Assembly (NCBI GenBank): GCA_014529385.2
Contig: CM043965.1
Coordinates: 61,679,433 to 61,743,432 of the forward strand
Reading direction: 5' to 3'
Source of the DNA: Adiantum capillus-veneris
Taxonomy: Eukaryota > Streptophyta > Polypodiopsida > Polypodiales > Pteridaceae
DNA: 64,000 nt
The notes below the pieces were generated by a model that was not told where the DNA came from, ran no database searches, and saw only the letters and a program-made list of their open reading frames with translations. Of the stretch, positions 22,751 through 32,722 are shown one piece after another. How positions within the stretch are numbered: the first letter of the stretch is position 1; every line of letters begins with the position of its first letter. Both the position numbers and the translations under genes were made by a program.

Positions 22751-22761
22751 TCCCCCCTTCC
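22751..22761 (-). other. polypurine tract candidate of element A
   Basis: On the minus strand it reads GGAAGGGGGGA, a short distance after the coding tail. Element B has a comparable purine run (59200-59214) at the same place after its tail. Confidence 0.5.
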
Positions 22762-22849
22762 GATTTTGAGTTGTCTTGGATGCAGGTGTGGCATGGTGCA
22801 TGGGTGCGAACTATGTGTTTATGCAAGGCCGTGTAATGTGGCCCTATTA

Positions 22850-23410
22850 TGCAAATTGAAGAGATGCATGGGATAACAAAATGTTGTGCAAGATGTGGAT
22901 TCTGAATTCTTTATTTAATGGCTTGTGTTGGCAAGGTTTCTTTGAAGCTACATGGTTTAAATTAAAGGGTTTGAAGAAGATGCATGCGTTCTTTAATGGT
23001 GCACGTTGGTAAAGTTGACATGATATCATGTGTAGGTGGGTTGGGTTTTTTTAGATCCATTAGAGCTTCTTTGATGGGGAACGTTAACACTGTGATCGAT
23101 TTTGCTATCGATATTGTTTTCGTCTCCATTTTCAAGTGGTTGTTGTGGGGTGCTTGTGGCTGGGTGGGATTGGCTTTAATATCCAATGAGAAGTGATAGA
23201 TTGAGCATCAGAATCTTTGTGATTTTTGGGATGAGCATGCGTGGTGGTGGAAGAAGTAGGTCCGATTAGCGAGGATTGAATTTGAGTACAAGTACTTTTG
23301 GGAATCCAAATTTTCTTTGGATTTGATTGTACCATGGATTTCTTGACCCAAACCTTTCTAATTGACATCGTTGAACGCGATGGTGTAGGTTTAGGTTTTT
23401 CCAAAAGAGG
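22850..23410 (-). pseudogene. element A: basic tail with W/K repeats
   Basis: The frame 23132-23404 reads IRKVWVKKSMVQ and KKIWIPKSTCTQIQ. These align with the KQIWIPKNCTQ repeats in the tail of element B (58544-59179). The rest of the stretch is Thr/Ser/Pro-rich with breaks. I do not recognise the domain. It follows the second protease-like domain in both elements. Confidence 0.65.
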
Positions 23411-23449
23411 TTGAAGTTTTCAAAAGTGATATGTTTACGCTAATGGAGT

Positions 23450-23830
23450 GGTGAAGGATGTGTCGTGGAATTTGAGTTTCAAGGTGGCATCCTTCCAATT
23501 TGGTGTTTCATTGTATGTGCGCATCCAAAGTACTCCAAGAATCACTACTTTATTAGGATCAATATCGCCATTACATGATATTGATGAGGGAATCTATGAC
23601 CATTGATATTGATTGATAAATTGGCTTGACCTAAGCTAAGCATTATCCCTTGATTGGCTACCTTAAGCTCAATTTGCTTTGGTGTTAGAGGTTCCGTGGC
23701 CATGCTTAAGAATGTGAGTATTTTATGACACTGGCTTGTGATCCTCTGTCCACTACTGCTCGTTTAATGGAACCATCAAGAAGTTCACGGATAATTTGTC
23801 CATCCATGCCACCAAGCCATGTATTTCCAT
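23450..23830 (-). pseudogene. element A: second protease-like domain, after integrase
   Basis: On the minus strand, the segment ending near 23715 reads LLDGSIKRAVVDRGSQASVI, a retropepsin active-site setting in which the expected Ser/Thr after Asp is Arg. Further on, INGHRFPHQYHV and, after a frameshift, VVILGVLWMRTYN match the flap-side and ILG-type C-terminal motif. The match to element B is LLDSGAQANLL and LLLGQPWQKQYN. The changed active site and shifts make it inactive, but its presence shows that the layout predates the split of A and B. Confidence 0.68.
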
Positions 23831-23979
23831 TTGAATTGATGTGATTGGAGGAGGATTGAGACCTTTGAATTCCACCAAGTTTCCCTATGATTGGCTTGTT
23901 CCTTCCGCTTCAATATCCTGAGTTTGTCATCCTTTTTGGACTGTGCTTACATAGCATTGGCTTGTTTTTTCCTCTCAGC

Positions 23980-24099
23980 TACTGTGTGAATTTTTTCTAG
24001 CTCCTCTTGTGTCAATGGGAGAAGGTACATTTTTTAGACTGCATCCACTTATCCAATTGGGAATCTCCTCACCTGCCAATGTTACAAGTTTGATGGCAC
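23980..24099 (-). pseudogene. element A: end of integrase, left of the D insertion
   Basis: On the minus strand from 24099 the sequence reads IKLVTLAGEEIPNWISGC, which aligns with VKLATLDGEEMPNWISGC of element B (residues 542-559 of the integrase frame). It continues the integrase that stops at 34668 on the other side of element D. Confidence 0.85.
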
Positions 24100-26048
24100 T
24101 GAGAGGCGGAAGTGAAAAAAATAGACCTGGTGGCCTCTACACCAAGACTATGCACAATGGCCTCATCATGGGGAATACGCAATAGGGGCACCACCTAGCA
24201 AGATATGCGGCTAGGACGCATACATATACACAATGAAACATGCCATGGAAAACAATTTCAAGATCCACACCCAAATGTGGAATGGGGTGGTCAGAGAATA
24301 AGGTGAGAGGAGTGGTGAGTGAGTGAGAATGGGCTCGCTACTCGTGCATGTAGTAAGGAAGATAACGAGGTCAGGGATACATGCAAGTATGCTCACTTCT
24401 CATAGAAAAGGTGGCGAATCTGCACACCTCAAGATGGAAATAGCAAGATGATAGGAATATGAGAGGGAGAGAGAGTGTGTGTGTATGGTGGCAAATCCGC
24501 ACACCTTAACATAAGCAGAAAAAAAAATGGCAAGGAACAAGCATATACCATACTCACAATGAGATGTATCCAAAGCGACACAAAGTATGGCACCAAGATG
24601 GAGTGTGTTGATTGCTTGAAAAAGATGAATACAATAGGTAGCGTATGGCAGGAAAATGAGAAGGGAACAAAATCGTAGGAGGCATAATGGAGAGATGGGA
24701 GTTGATGGCGAGGAATATCATGAGTGTGTCCACCCTTATTCTTCTTGAAATTGTGCCTTCAACCCTTAATTACAAGTGGTGTGGAGGTGTGGTGCTCATC
24801 TTTTGTGCATGGTGATGGTGATGATGATGGTGTTGTGATTATGTGATTAGGGTTCATGCTACAAGCATGTAGCACAAGAGTGTGTATGGAAAGGTGTGTG
24901 TGTGTGTGTGTGTGTGTGTTCTCCCCCTTAGTGAGCTCTCATGTCCTCCTTATATAGGGAAGGAGGGAAGGTTTTAGCAATATTTCTAATTGAGGTGAGT
25001 GTCCCACTATGGTGACTAGGAAAATGGGGTGCATGTGACTGTGACTCCCATCTTGTCTCCTCATTATTTAAAATACCAGAGTCAATAGAGAGAGAAGAAG
25101 AGAGAATGTGGGTAGGATATAGAGGATAGGAGATATTTACAATAGTCTAGCTTTGGCTAGACATAAGCTTATTAGGGAGAGAAGAGAGAGGTAAGAAAAT
25201 TATAAGAGAGGTTGTCGAAGGTGGATAATTGTTGATGAGGATGGATCCTCCAAAAATGGTGATAGAATCACTCTAGATTTGCCAAGACCTCATTAAAAGA
25301 GCCTTGTCTCTTGTAATCATGCTTGAAGATTTGTAGAACCATAGCCATTCTAGAGGGAAGAAAACTAGGGATGGCTTGTGTCACCATTACATGAGAAAAC
25401 TGGGGTCCACTACAAAAATCATAGCTCCGCGTTCATAACTCCAAAAATTTTGAAAAAATTTGAGCTAAAAGTTGAGATCACGAGGTACATCTTTCATGTT
25501 GAACGCTCCTTCAGATTCGGGGTTCTTATTTACTTAAAAAATTCAGCCAAAAAATGTCCTATTTGTGGCTGCAAAAGTCTTTTGGTGGTCCCCTTTGAGT
25601 GGACTTCTCTCTTGCCTTCAAGTGTAAGCTCCTTCATGTGTATGAAAACATGACCTAGAGTTTTGAAAAGATTGGCAATCATCTAAATGGAGGTATTATT
25701 GAAATTTGAAAGTGGGGTTGAGGTTTGAAAATGAAAACTAGTGAATAAAATATTTGGTAGGGTGGAATAATATACATACATGAAAAATATATTAGAAAAT
25801 ACTAAAATATATAATGTAATTTAGAATATATATATTTAATATTTAAGGTCAAAAGAGAGATCAACAAAGAAAGCTTACTTATTTATGCTACATCGTGATT
25901 GATTAGCATAAGTCTTATTTATTTAATAAAGGCTAAAACGTTTGTGAAAAAGGAAGAAAAAATCAAAAGTAACTTATATAATAGGAAATATTTTGGTAAA
26001 AGGGCAAAATTATATGGGGGGTTCCCATGCATGGAAAAGCTTGCCTCA
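24100..26048 (-). repeat. 3' LTR of element D
   Basis: On the minus strand it starts TGAGGCAAGCTTTTCC at 26048 and ends GCCTCTCA at 24100, with TG...CA ends. It is collinear with 32723-34667. It holds a (GT)n tract at about 24896-24919 and a TATA-like box near 24950-24957. Confidence 0.92.
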
Positions 26049-26076
26049 TTAGCCCTCCCCCTAAGGCTAGAGGTAT

Positions 26077-28056
26077 TCATGCCTCTAGCGCTGTACTTGA
26101 TTCTTCTTCAATTGAGGTGGAGGAGTCTCCCTCCTCAGGGATTTCCATCATAGGTGCTTGATCAAACCTCAAAAAGTACTGCTTCAACCTCCATCCATTG
26201 ACACGTGTTTTGTGGAGCCTACCATCTGCATCCATCAATCGGTAACTGCCATTGGCGTAGCGCTTTCTAATGACAAATGGCCCCTCCCATCTGGGTGAAA
26301 ACATTTTATCCTTCCTAGTGTCAAACCTGTTATCATACCGTAGGACCAACATACCTTTCTTGAGACCTTTTGCCCTAAGTCCCTTGTTGAAGGTAAGTCG
26401 ACGTTGCTCTGCCTGTGCTGCATAATAGTTGATAGCATCTTCTCTGTCTAGTTGAAGCCTCTCTAGATCAAGAATGTGGTTGTGGAGATGAGCATTAGGA
26501 CATTCCACCTGCCCAGCTAGCACCCTGAGACTAGCCAATTGTACTTCAATGGGTAAAATGGCTTCCTTACCAAACACCAAGTGATATGGTGTGAACCCAA
26601 GGGATGTGCAAAATGAAGTGCGATAAGCCCAAAGTGCCACCATAAGATGTTTGTCCCAATCACTTTTGTGATTGTTTACATGTTTAGTGATGATCTTGCA
26701 GATCATACCATTTACCTTTTCCACCAAACCATTGCATTGTGGGTAGTAGGGAGTTGGGTGCCGTCGTGAGATACCTAACTTCTTCATTAGCTCTCCTACA
26801 AGGTCTCCTCTAAAACCTGGTCCCCTGTTAGAAATTATTTCAAGAGGAGTGCCAAAATGGCAACAAATGTTTTCAAATACGAACTTAGCCACTTCCTTAG
26901 CTGTAATCCGGGTGGTGGCAACTGCTTTAGCCCACCTGGTCATGTAGTCCACACCCATGATGATATAAAATTTACCTGATTGGCTCCTTGGCAAAGGCCC
27001 AATAGCATCAATTCCCCATTTCTCAAATGGTCCATATGAGATTATAGGAGTCTGTGGCTCATATGTGAGCCTCCTATCCCCTGACTTTTGACATTCCTTG
27101 CATGTTTTACACCAATGATGCACATCCCTATGTAGACTAGGCCATACAAACCCGGCTTGTAGAATCTTTCTACTAGTGATGTCAAGTGCAAAGTGTCCTC
27201 CGTAAACACCATCATGGCAACTTGAAATGATTTCAGTGATCTCTCTAGAGAGAGGTACACGCCTAAGAATTTGATCCTTACCCTTGCAGTAGAGGTCGTC
27301 ATTGATAAGGCGGTATTTTGTTGCCTTGTGCACAAGCCACTGCTTTTGGCCCTTAGTAAGATCCTTAGGACACTCTCCTGTGTCCAAGAAACTCATGATG
27401 TCAGGCATAGCATCGCTACCTTGGAAGAGAGGCAGCTTCAAGTTGATAGCACCCACCATTGAAACATCTTGCAGCTTCTCTCTAGCTAAAGCATCTGCTT
27501 CTTGATTTTCTGCTCGAGGGACATGATGTAATTGTACAACTTGAAATTTCCCTAAAAGTTCCTTGACTTTGCGCAAATGGCCTAGCAAGCTATGATTTTT
27601 ACAAGCCCAAGTTTCTTGTATTTGTTTTATTAAAAGCATGGCATCACCAAATACATTTAACCGTTGAATGCCTTGTGTCACACACCACTCTAACCCAAGA
27701 GTTAAGTCTGCATATTCTGCCTCATTGTTAGAGTGAGAATCCAAGAGATTCCCAATGGAGAAAACCTTATCTCCTTGCTCGTTGAAGATGACAATGCCTG
27801 CTGTAGCTTTGTCCACTTTCCTCTTGTAGGCTCCATCAAAGAAAAGAGAGTGAGCCTCCTCTACCTTAGGGGCTTCCAACATAGGTGTAATATCTTGATC
27901 ATTTGGCTTTATCTTTAGCTTCTTTTCATAGTGGCGATGAGTGAGAATACCTCCTAGACTGGCCCTTGTGGAGTTCTCCACTTGCATTGTGTAGTCAAAC
28001 TCTTGCAGCCTTGTGAGCCATTTGGAAATCCTAGAAGAAACATCCATGTGCTGCAT
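26077..28056 (-). CDS. element D: second RNase H and integrase (C-terminal Pol part, 659 aa)
   Basis: Residues about 68-195 form an archaeal-like RNase H: LFFDGA (Asp74), NNEAEY (Glu114), FGDAML (Asp138), NQEADALA (Asp188). Integrase follows: His281 and His288 (HDGVYGGH), Cys319 and Cys322 (CKECQK), catalytic Asp350 (WGIDAIG) and Glu446 (GLVEK). The middle acidic residue is Asn410 (IISNRG in place of ISDRG), which should abolish strand transfer. The spacing to Glu446 is the usual 35 residues. The frame ends in an acidic Ser/Glu-rich tail. A TAG at 28057-28059 separates it from the preceding Pol frame, which is otherwise continuous. The second RNase H would remove template RNA in place of the degenerate first one. 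Confidence 0.9.
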   Translation of the reverse strand: MQHMDVSSRISKWLTRLQEFDYTMQVENSTRASLGGILTHRHYEKKLKIKPNDQDITPMLEAPKVEEAHSLFFDGAYKRKVDKATAGIVIFNEQGDKVFSIGNLLDSHSNNEAEYADLTLGLEWCVTQGIQRLNVFGDAMLLIKQIQETWACKNHSLLGHLRKVKELLGKFQVVQLHHVPRAENQEADALAREKLQDVSMVGAINLKLPLFQGSDAMPDIMSFLDTGECPKDLTKGQKQWLVHKATKYRLINDDLYCKGKDQILRRVPLSREITEIISSCHDGVYGGHFALDITSRKILQAGFVWPSLHRDVHHWCKTCKECQKSGDRRLTYEPQTPIISYGPFEKWGIDAIGPLPRSQSGKFYIIMGVDYMTRWAKAVATTRITAKEVAKFVFENICCHFGTPLEIISNRGPGFRGDLVGELMKKLGISRRHPTPYYPQCNGLVEKVNGMICKIITKHVNNHKSDWDKHLMVALWAYRTSFCTSLGFTPYHLVFGKEAILPIEVQLASLRVLAGQVECPNAHLHNHILDLERLQLDREDAINYYAAQAEQRRLTFNKGLRAKGLKKGMLVLRYDNRFDTRKDKMFSPRWEGPFVIRKRYANGSYRLMDADGRLHKTRVNGWRLKQYFLRFDQAPMMEIPEEGDSSTSIEEESSTALEA

Positions 28057-28059
28057 TAC

Positions 28060-30552
28060 CTAAGGAAATACTTCTTCCATTGTTAAGATTATGAATGGTC
28101 TTGACAATAAATAAGAGCGAAATTTGGTGGTAGCAAACATTAATGCAAGCACCATGTGCTCCATTGCCGTGTATCCCTTTTCTGATGGAGTCATCATTCG
28201 ACTAGAGAAGTAGATAGGACGCATGAACGAAGTTTGAGGATCCTTTTGCATCAATACAACCCCAAGTGTGTCATTGCCCACACTAGGGTTTACATAAAAT
28301 GGCTCGTCCCACTTTGGAGGTGCTATGGTGGGAAGTGAAGCTAGAATTTGTTTTACCTCATTGAATTGTTGTTCATTTTCTTCACTCCAAGTGAAAATCT
28401 CTTGATGGGTAACTTGTTGTAAAGGGAGAACCACTTGGGAGAGCAAGTGAATGAACCTACTCAAATACCTCACCTTTTGAAGAAAAGAGACCAACTCCTT
28501 TGTTGTGGTGGGAGAGGTCAAAGCTAGCAAGGCTTGAACCTTGCTTGGGTCAGCTTCAATGCCATTGGCCGAGATCACATGGCCAAGAAGAGTAACCTTG
28601 CTTTCACCAATGTGGCATTTCTCCACATTGAGTTGGCCCCCCAAAGCTTGTAGCCTAGCTAGACCTTCATAAACTTTCTCCAAATGAAGAGAGCGAGAGC
28701 TATAGATACAAAAGTCATCAATAAAAACACGGATTGATTTTCCAAAGAATGGCTGAAAAACAAATGTCACATATCGCTGAAAAGTGGCTGGAGCATTAGT
28801 GAGACCAAAAGGCATAACTCTGTAAGCAAAACATCCCCATGGTGTGATGAAGGTTGTCTTCTTTTGATCTTCTTCAGCGATGCTAATTTGGAAGTAGCCT
28901 GAGTAGCCATCACATACCATGTAGCGCTCATGTCCAGCTACCTCATTGAGAATTTTGTCTTGAAAAGGAAGAGGAAAATGGTCCCTCTTTGTGGCTGCAT
29001 TAAGAGACTTGTAATCAACACAAACCCTCCACTTACCATTCTTCTTTGGTGTGACTACCACTGGAGAAACCCACTTTGAGTCTTCAACAGGATAGATAAA
29101 CCCGGATTCTAGCAACTTCCTCACCTCTTTGAGCAGGGCATCTTGTTGAATTACTCCTAGCCACCTGAGCTTCTGCGCTACAGGTTTACTTCCCTCCTTG
29201 AGCTTAATGTGATGTTGAACTACTGTGATGCCAGTGATTTTATCATATTCATCAATGAACAATGTGGTAAAATTACTTAGCATCAAAATATAATCTTCAC
29301 GCTCCTTCCCACACAACTCACTAGAGAGCATTTGATGTAGCTTACTTGCTTCTACCAGAGGTTGTATACCTGGTGTCTCCCCTTGGTTTGATGATGAGGC
29401 ATCAGGTTGCTCCATCTTCTTAGGGTCATTGAGAATGATCCCCATCACCTCAATGCTACTGTCACTTTCTTCACTCACTGTTGACTCCTCCTCTGAAGTG
29501 GTTGAAGAGTCACCACTAGAAAACTCATCCATAGAGGTTTCTAGATCCATGTCGCATTGCTGACTTGTCTTCATGTCGTAAAGTATTGGCCTCCCTTTTG
29601 CATCCTTCATCTGGATTATGGCGGTGTCCCAGTCCTGCTTAGCTCTCATAGCCATAAGCCAAGGCCTCCCTAGAATGATAGGATAGCCCTCCCCTTTGTG
29701 TGACATGACAAAGATGTCCACATCTACCTCGGTGTTGAATGCCTTTATCCTAATTGCATTTATAACACCAACACATTGAACTTTTACATTATTTGCCATT
29801 TTGGCTCGGCATGGTGCCGGCCGACTCACCTCTAAACCCAAACGGTGCATCATTTTTTCACTCATGACGCATATTTGTGCGCCACCATCGATGTAGATAT
29901 TGGAGATGTGTTGCCCTTTGATGTAAGCATCCATCACTGGTAGTATATCATCTAGATTCCTCCCAGAGATAGCCCCAGCTATCTTTGGCTTTGATCGTCT
30001 CGTGCAAACCATCTTTGTCCATTGTCTCCTCACCCTAGGTGCTAGGTGGAGTAATTGGGGCCAGGTGATTCTTGGGCCCTGCACAGAAACATCTTGAACC
30101 AAATCATATGGTTTAGAACATTCACCCAAAGAGAAATCTACAATGTCAATTTTACGTCGTGACTTGGACGGCTTTTTGCTAGATTCCCCTTTAGTCTTCA
30201 TCTTTTCTTCCTTTTGGGAAGATTCACCATGCCTAGCGCGTTTTACCCCTATGGCATCTACTCCTTTAACCTTGGTAACCTTGGTCTTATCCTCCTCCAC
30301 TTTCTCCTTTCCTTTACCTTCAAGACTGATGACGCTTACTGTTTGATTGCCAACTGGTGGTGGGGGTAAGGGTGGAATGAGAGGTTGTGGTGGTGGTGGT
30401 GGTTGTGGTTGAATGGGTGGTTGTAGGATTTGCACGGGTGGTGCTTGTTGTGGTGCCCTCGGTGGTGGTGGTCTTGCTCTCGGTGGTGAAACCTGGTTTT
30501 TCCTGGCTCCTCTGTTGAAATTCTGCCTCCTTGGGTGTGGACAGTAGTACAT
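28060..30552 (-). CDS. element D: end of Gag, protease, reverse transcriptase, first RNase H (830 aa)
   Basis: The frame opens in a CCHC knuckle (CYNCGEDGHGMYYC spans the start; true translation begins upstream). A proline-rich stretch (residues 23-68) and a basic stretch follow. The protease has IDGGAQICVM at 221-230, with Gly where Ser or Thr is usual, and IILGRPWL at 292-299. Reverse transcriptase covers about 480-690, with VCDGYSGY (Asp548) and FIDD at 610-613. The first RNase H is degenerate: FYVNPS replaces the usual YVDAS, so a catalytic Asp is lost. This fits Tat-type elements, in which a second RNase H takes over. The frame ends at a TAG directly before the RNase H-integrase part. 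Confidence 0.9.
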   Translation of the reverse strand: MYYCPHPRRQNFNRGARKNQVSPPRARPPPPRAPQQAPPVQILQPPIQPQPPPPPQPLIPPLPPPPVGNQTVSVISLEGKGKEKVEEDKTKVTKVKGVDAIGVKRARHGESSQKEEKMKTKGESSKKPSKSRRKIDIVDFSLGECSKPYDLVQDVSVQGPRITWPQLLHLAPRVRRQWTKMVCTRRSKPKIAGAISGRNLDDILPVMDAYIKGQHISNIYIDGGAQICVMSEKMMHRLGLEVSRPAPCRAKMANNVKVQCVGVINAIRIKAFNTEVDVDIFVMSHKGEGYPIILGRPWLMAMRAKQDWDTAIIQMKDAKGRPILYDMKTSQQCDMDLETSMDEFSSGDSSTTSEEESTVSEESDSSIEVMGIILNDPKKMEQPDASSSNQGETPGIQPLVEASKLHQMLSSELCGKEREDYILMLSNFTTLFIDEYDKITGITVVQHHIKLKEGSKPVAQKLRWLGVIQQDALLKEVRKLLESGFIYPVEDSKWVSPVVVTPKKNGKWRVCVDYKSLNAATKRDHFPLPFQDKILNEVAGHERYMVCDGYSGYFQISIAEEDQKKTTFITPWGCFAYRVMPFGLTNAPATFQRYVTFVFQPFFGKSIRVFIDDFCIYSSRSLHLEKVYEGLARLQALGGQLNVEKCHIGESKVTLLGHVISANGIEADPSKVQALLALTSPTTTKELVSFLQKVRYLSRFIHLLSQVVLPLQQVTHQEIFTWSEENEQQFNEVKQILASLPTIAPPKWDEPFYVNPSVGNDTLGVVLMQKDPQTSFMRPIYFSSRMMTPSEKGYTAMEHMVLALMFATTKFRSYLLSRPFIILTMEEVFP

Positions 30553-31328
30553 GCCATGACCATCCTCCCCACAATTGTAGCAGTGATATTCTTGGTTTTG
30601 CCTTCGTTGTCCTCTTCCTTGCTCTTGGTTGCGATTGTGTGCATGCCCTTATTATATCAAATGGATTGAGAGATTCTCAAGTTGATTGGTGATTCTATTG
30701 AGAAGGTCTTCCTGATCTTCAATTGATTCTTGTGGTTGAATCCTCCGGGTGGCTGTTGTAGGTGGTGCTAGAGGTGGTCGGGTCTTAACGGCTTCCTCTT
30801 CATCGATATTCTTGGCTTGTAGGCGCAACTTCTTGTCTTTAAGGCGGGCCACTTCAACTGCTAGCTCATACGTAGCAGGAAACCTTCCCTTCACCTTCTC
30901 TTTAAGAGTTGGCCATAACCCAGCCACAAACCGATCTTTTTTTAGGAAATCAGGTGCCCCCTCATCCTCTCTTAGTGATGCAACCCATCGCCCCCATAAA
31001 TCTACAAACTTGACTCATATGATGTGTATTCCAGCATACTGCCCTGCTTCAACTCTGTCAACAATTGCCATAGCTTCTCTGATGTTGTGCCCTCTCCAAA
31101 ACGCTTGACAAAGGCTGCTCTTAATAAGTCCCACCGTTCCTTGGTTTCTTGTGCCAAGGCATTGTACCATGATCTTGCCTCCACCTTCATTAGAAGTGGT
31201 AAGATGTGCAAGCGCGAAGCATCATCATCTCTCGCAGAAATGACACATGCTATTTCCAAGTTGTCTAGAAAGTCTGCAGCATCCTCACCCACCTTACCAG
31301 TAAATGTTGGAAATGCTACACTTGCCAT
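30552..31328 (-). pseudogene. element D: Gag, main part, broken
   Basis: From MASVAFPTFTGKVGED (31328) the retrotransposon gag core follows: SWYNALAQETKERWDLLRAA and FVKRFG, with EKLWQLLTELKQ. A break near 31000 leads to 30652-30927 (WPTLKEKVKGRFPATYELAVEVARLKDKK). Two adjacent stops (TAA TAA, about 30648-30653) come before the in-frame CCHC knuckle at about 30540-30600. Gag would assemble the particle. Related in style to the gag of element E. Confidence 0.8.
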
Positions 31329-31646
31329 TGTGAGAGTGAGAAAATTAACTCGACTTAGATTTTTTTCTATTTTTTATTTTATAGAGATTCAATACATGGG
31401 TGCTTGGTGGATGGAAAACATACTATACAAGGATGAAAATAACTACATCAAAAGACACTTCATGATTAATCATAGGGAGGATAAAGGGTAGAGAAGAGGT
31501 GTTTATCTCTTGCAGTCGTTCTCTACCAAACATGGTTGTAATGATCTGTTGATAAAACATCTTGCGGTCCAAGATTACTTTGATTGATTGAATTCGTTGT
31601 GGTGCATAAGTTTGGTTCCTTGCAAAAGGTTTATGTGCTGGGTCCA

Positions 31647-32653
31647 TCACATGATAATTTGGAAAGGCTCTCTCCTTTGTGGTGGAAGGTTATAGTCGGA
31701 GGTGTAGAGATCTTGGTAGTCGAGGTCAAATTTATAGTACCATAGGACAAGGTTGTCTTCGTCTTCTAGCTCTAGGACTGCCCCTCTAGCAAGCTCTTGG
31801 AAAAGCTTGAACTCTCTCTCTTTGAGCAACTTCACTTTCCTGCAAGATAGAGTGCCATCTAGTGTATACACAGGTGTGATGAGGTAGGTGGTGATTCTTA
31901 CCACTTGTATTAATCCAAGTTGGATGGATACATAGCAAGCTGTAAAGTAGTCATCATAGCCTTGATTCACAAGAAACACCCCTTGAAGGTGGAGGGTCAT
32001 GTCTTTCCGCCAAGCAAAACCAGTGTCAAAGACCTTGTCGATGACAAGCTCCACCACTTCACTCGGTAGATGACGTAGAATCCATGCTGCTGTTTCTAGT
32101 TCCTGGCTCATGAGATGAGAATGAGGTATAGAAAGACTTTGGAGGATTTACCCTTTTGTTTTGGAGACGGGGTGATTGTCGCCGCTGGAAAACCCTTGAA
32201 TCTTTTGGTGCAAGGGAGAGGGAGGGACCACGCGTTCGTAGTAGCTTCCTCAAGTTGTGAAGGCTTGTTGTGGGCATAGGTGGAATAGGTGGCAAAGATG
32301 TGGACGTAGATGTAGAGAAGCCTGGTGCTACTTGAAAGCCTACTGATGTGAGAACGCCTATGCGGATGTCAAGGGAGAAAATGATGGCCTTTTCTTAACT
32401 TTGGGTTGCACTCATGTCGAAGGTGCGGTTTTTGGCTACAATGTGAGCATGATGCAGCTTGTGACTTGCTTTTACGCTTGCGGGGATGATGAGAAATGTA
32501 AAAAATTTGAGTAGGGAAAGAGGGTCTTACCACTTCTTCTATGCTAACAATACAACACCCTGGAAAGAGTGTCTTGATGACTTGCGTCAAACCTTCTTGA
32601 AGCTCCTCCTCTTCAGTGGTCCAATTAGAGAATTCAAGAAGCCACTCGTCCAT
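31647..32653 (-). pseudogene. element D: extra ORF1 upstream of gag, unknown function
   Basis: Three minus-strand frames follow one another between the 5' LTR and gag. Frame 32653-32369 starts MDEWLLEFSNWTTEEEE and ends with CSHCSQKPHLRHEC, a perfect CX2CX4HX4C knuckle, after a basic KRKSKS run. Frame 32295-32059 is basic and Pro/Ser-rich. Frame 32111-31647 (154 aa) is folded-looking and acidic (AVLELEDEDNLVLWYYKFDLDY). Ogre-type elements carry an ORF1 of unknown function here, and I infer homology from position. Two frameshifts or introns separate the pieces; I cannot tell which. Confidence 0.6.
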
Positions 32654-32701
32654 GAAGAGAAGTAAACATGTCAGCCTTGTAAACTGAAGGTTTCAAAAGC
32701 C

Positions 32702-32720
32702 CTCCTCAGTGGGGGCACCA
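32702..32720 (-). promoter_or_regulatory. primer-binding site of element D
   Basis: On the minus strand it reads TGGTGCCCCCACTGAGGAG, two bases after the LTR end at 32723. Identical to the site of element E (10906-10924). Confidence 0.88.
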
Positions 32721-32722
32721 AA

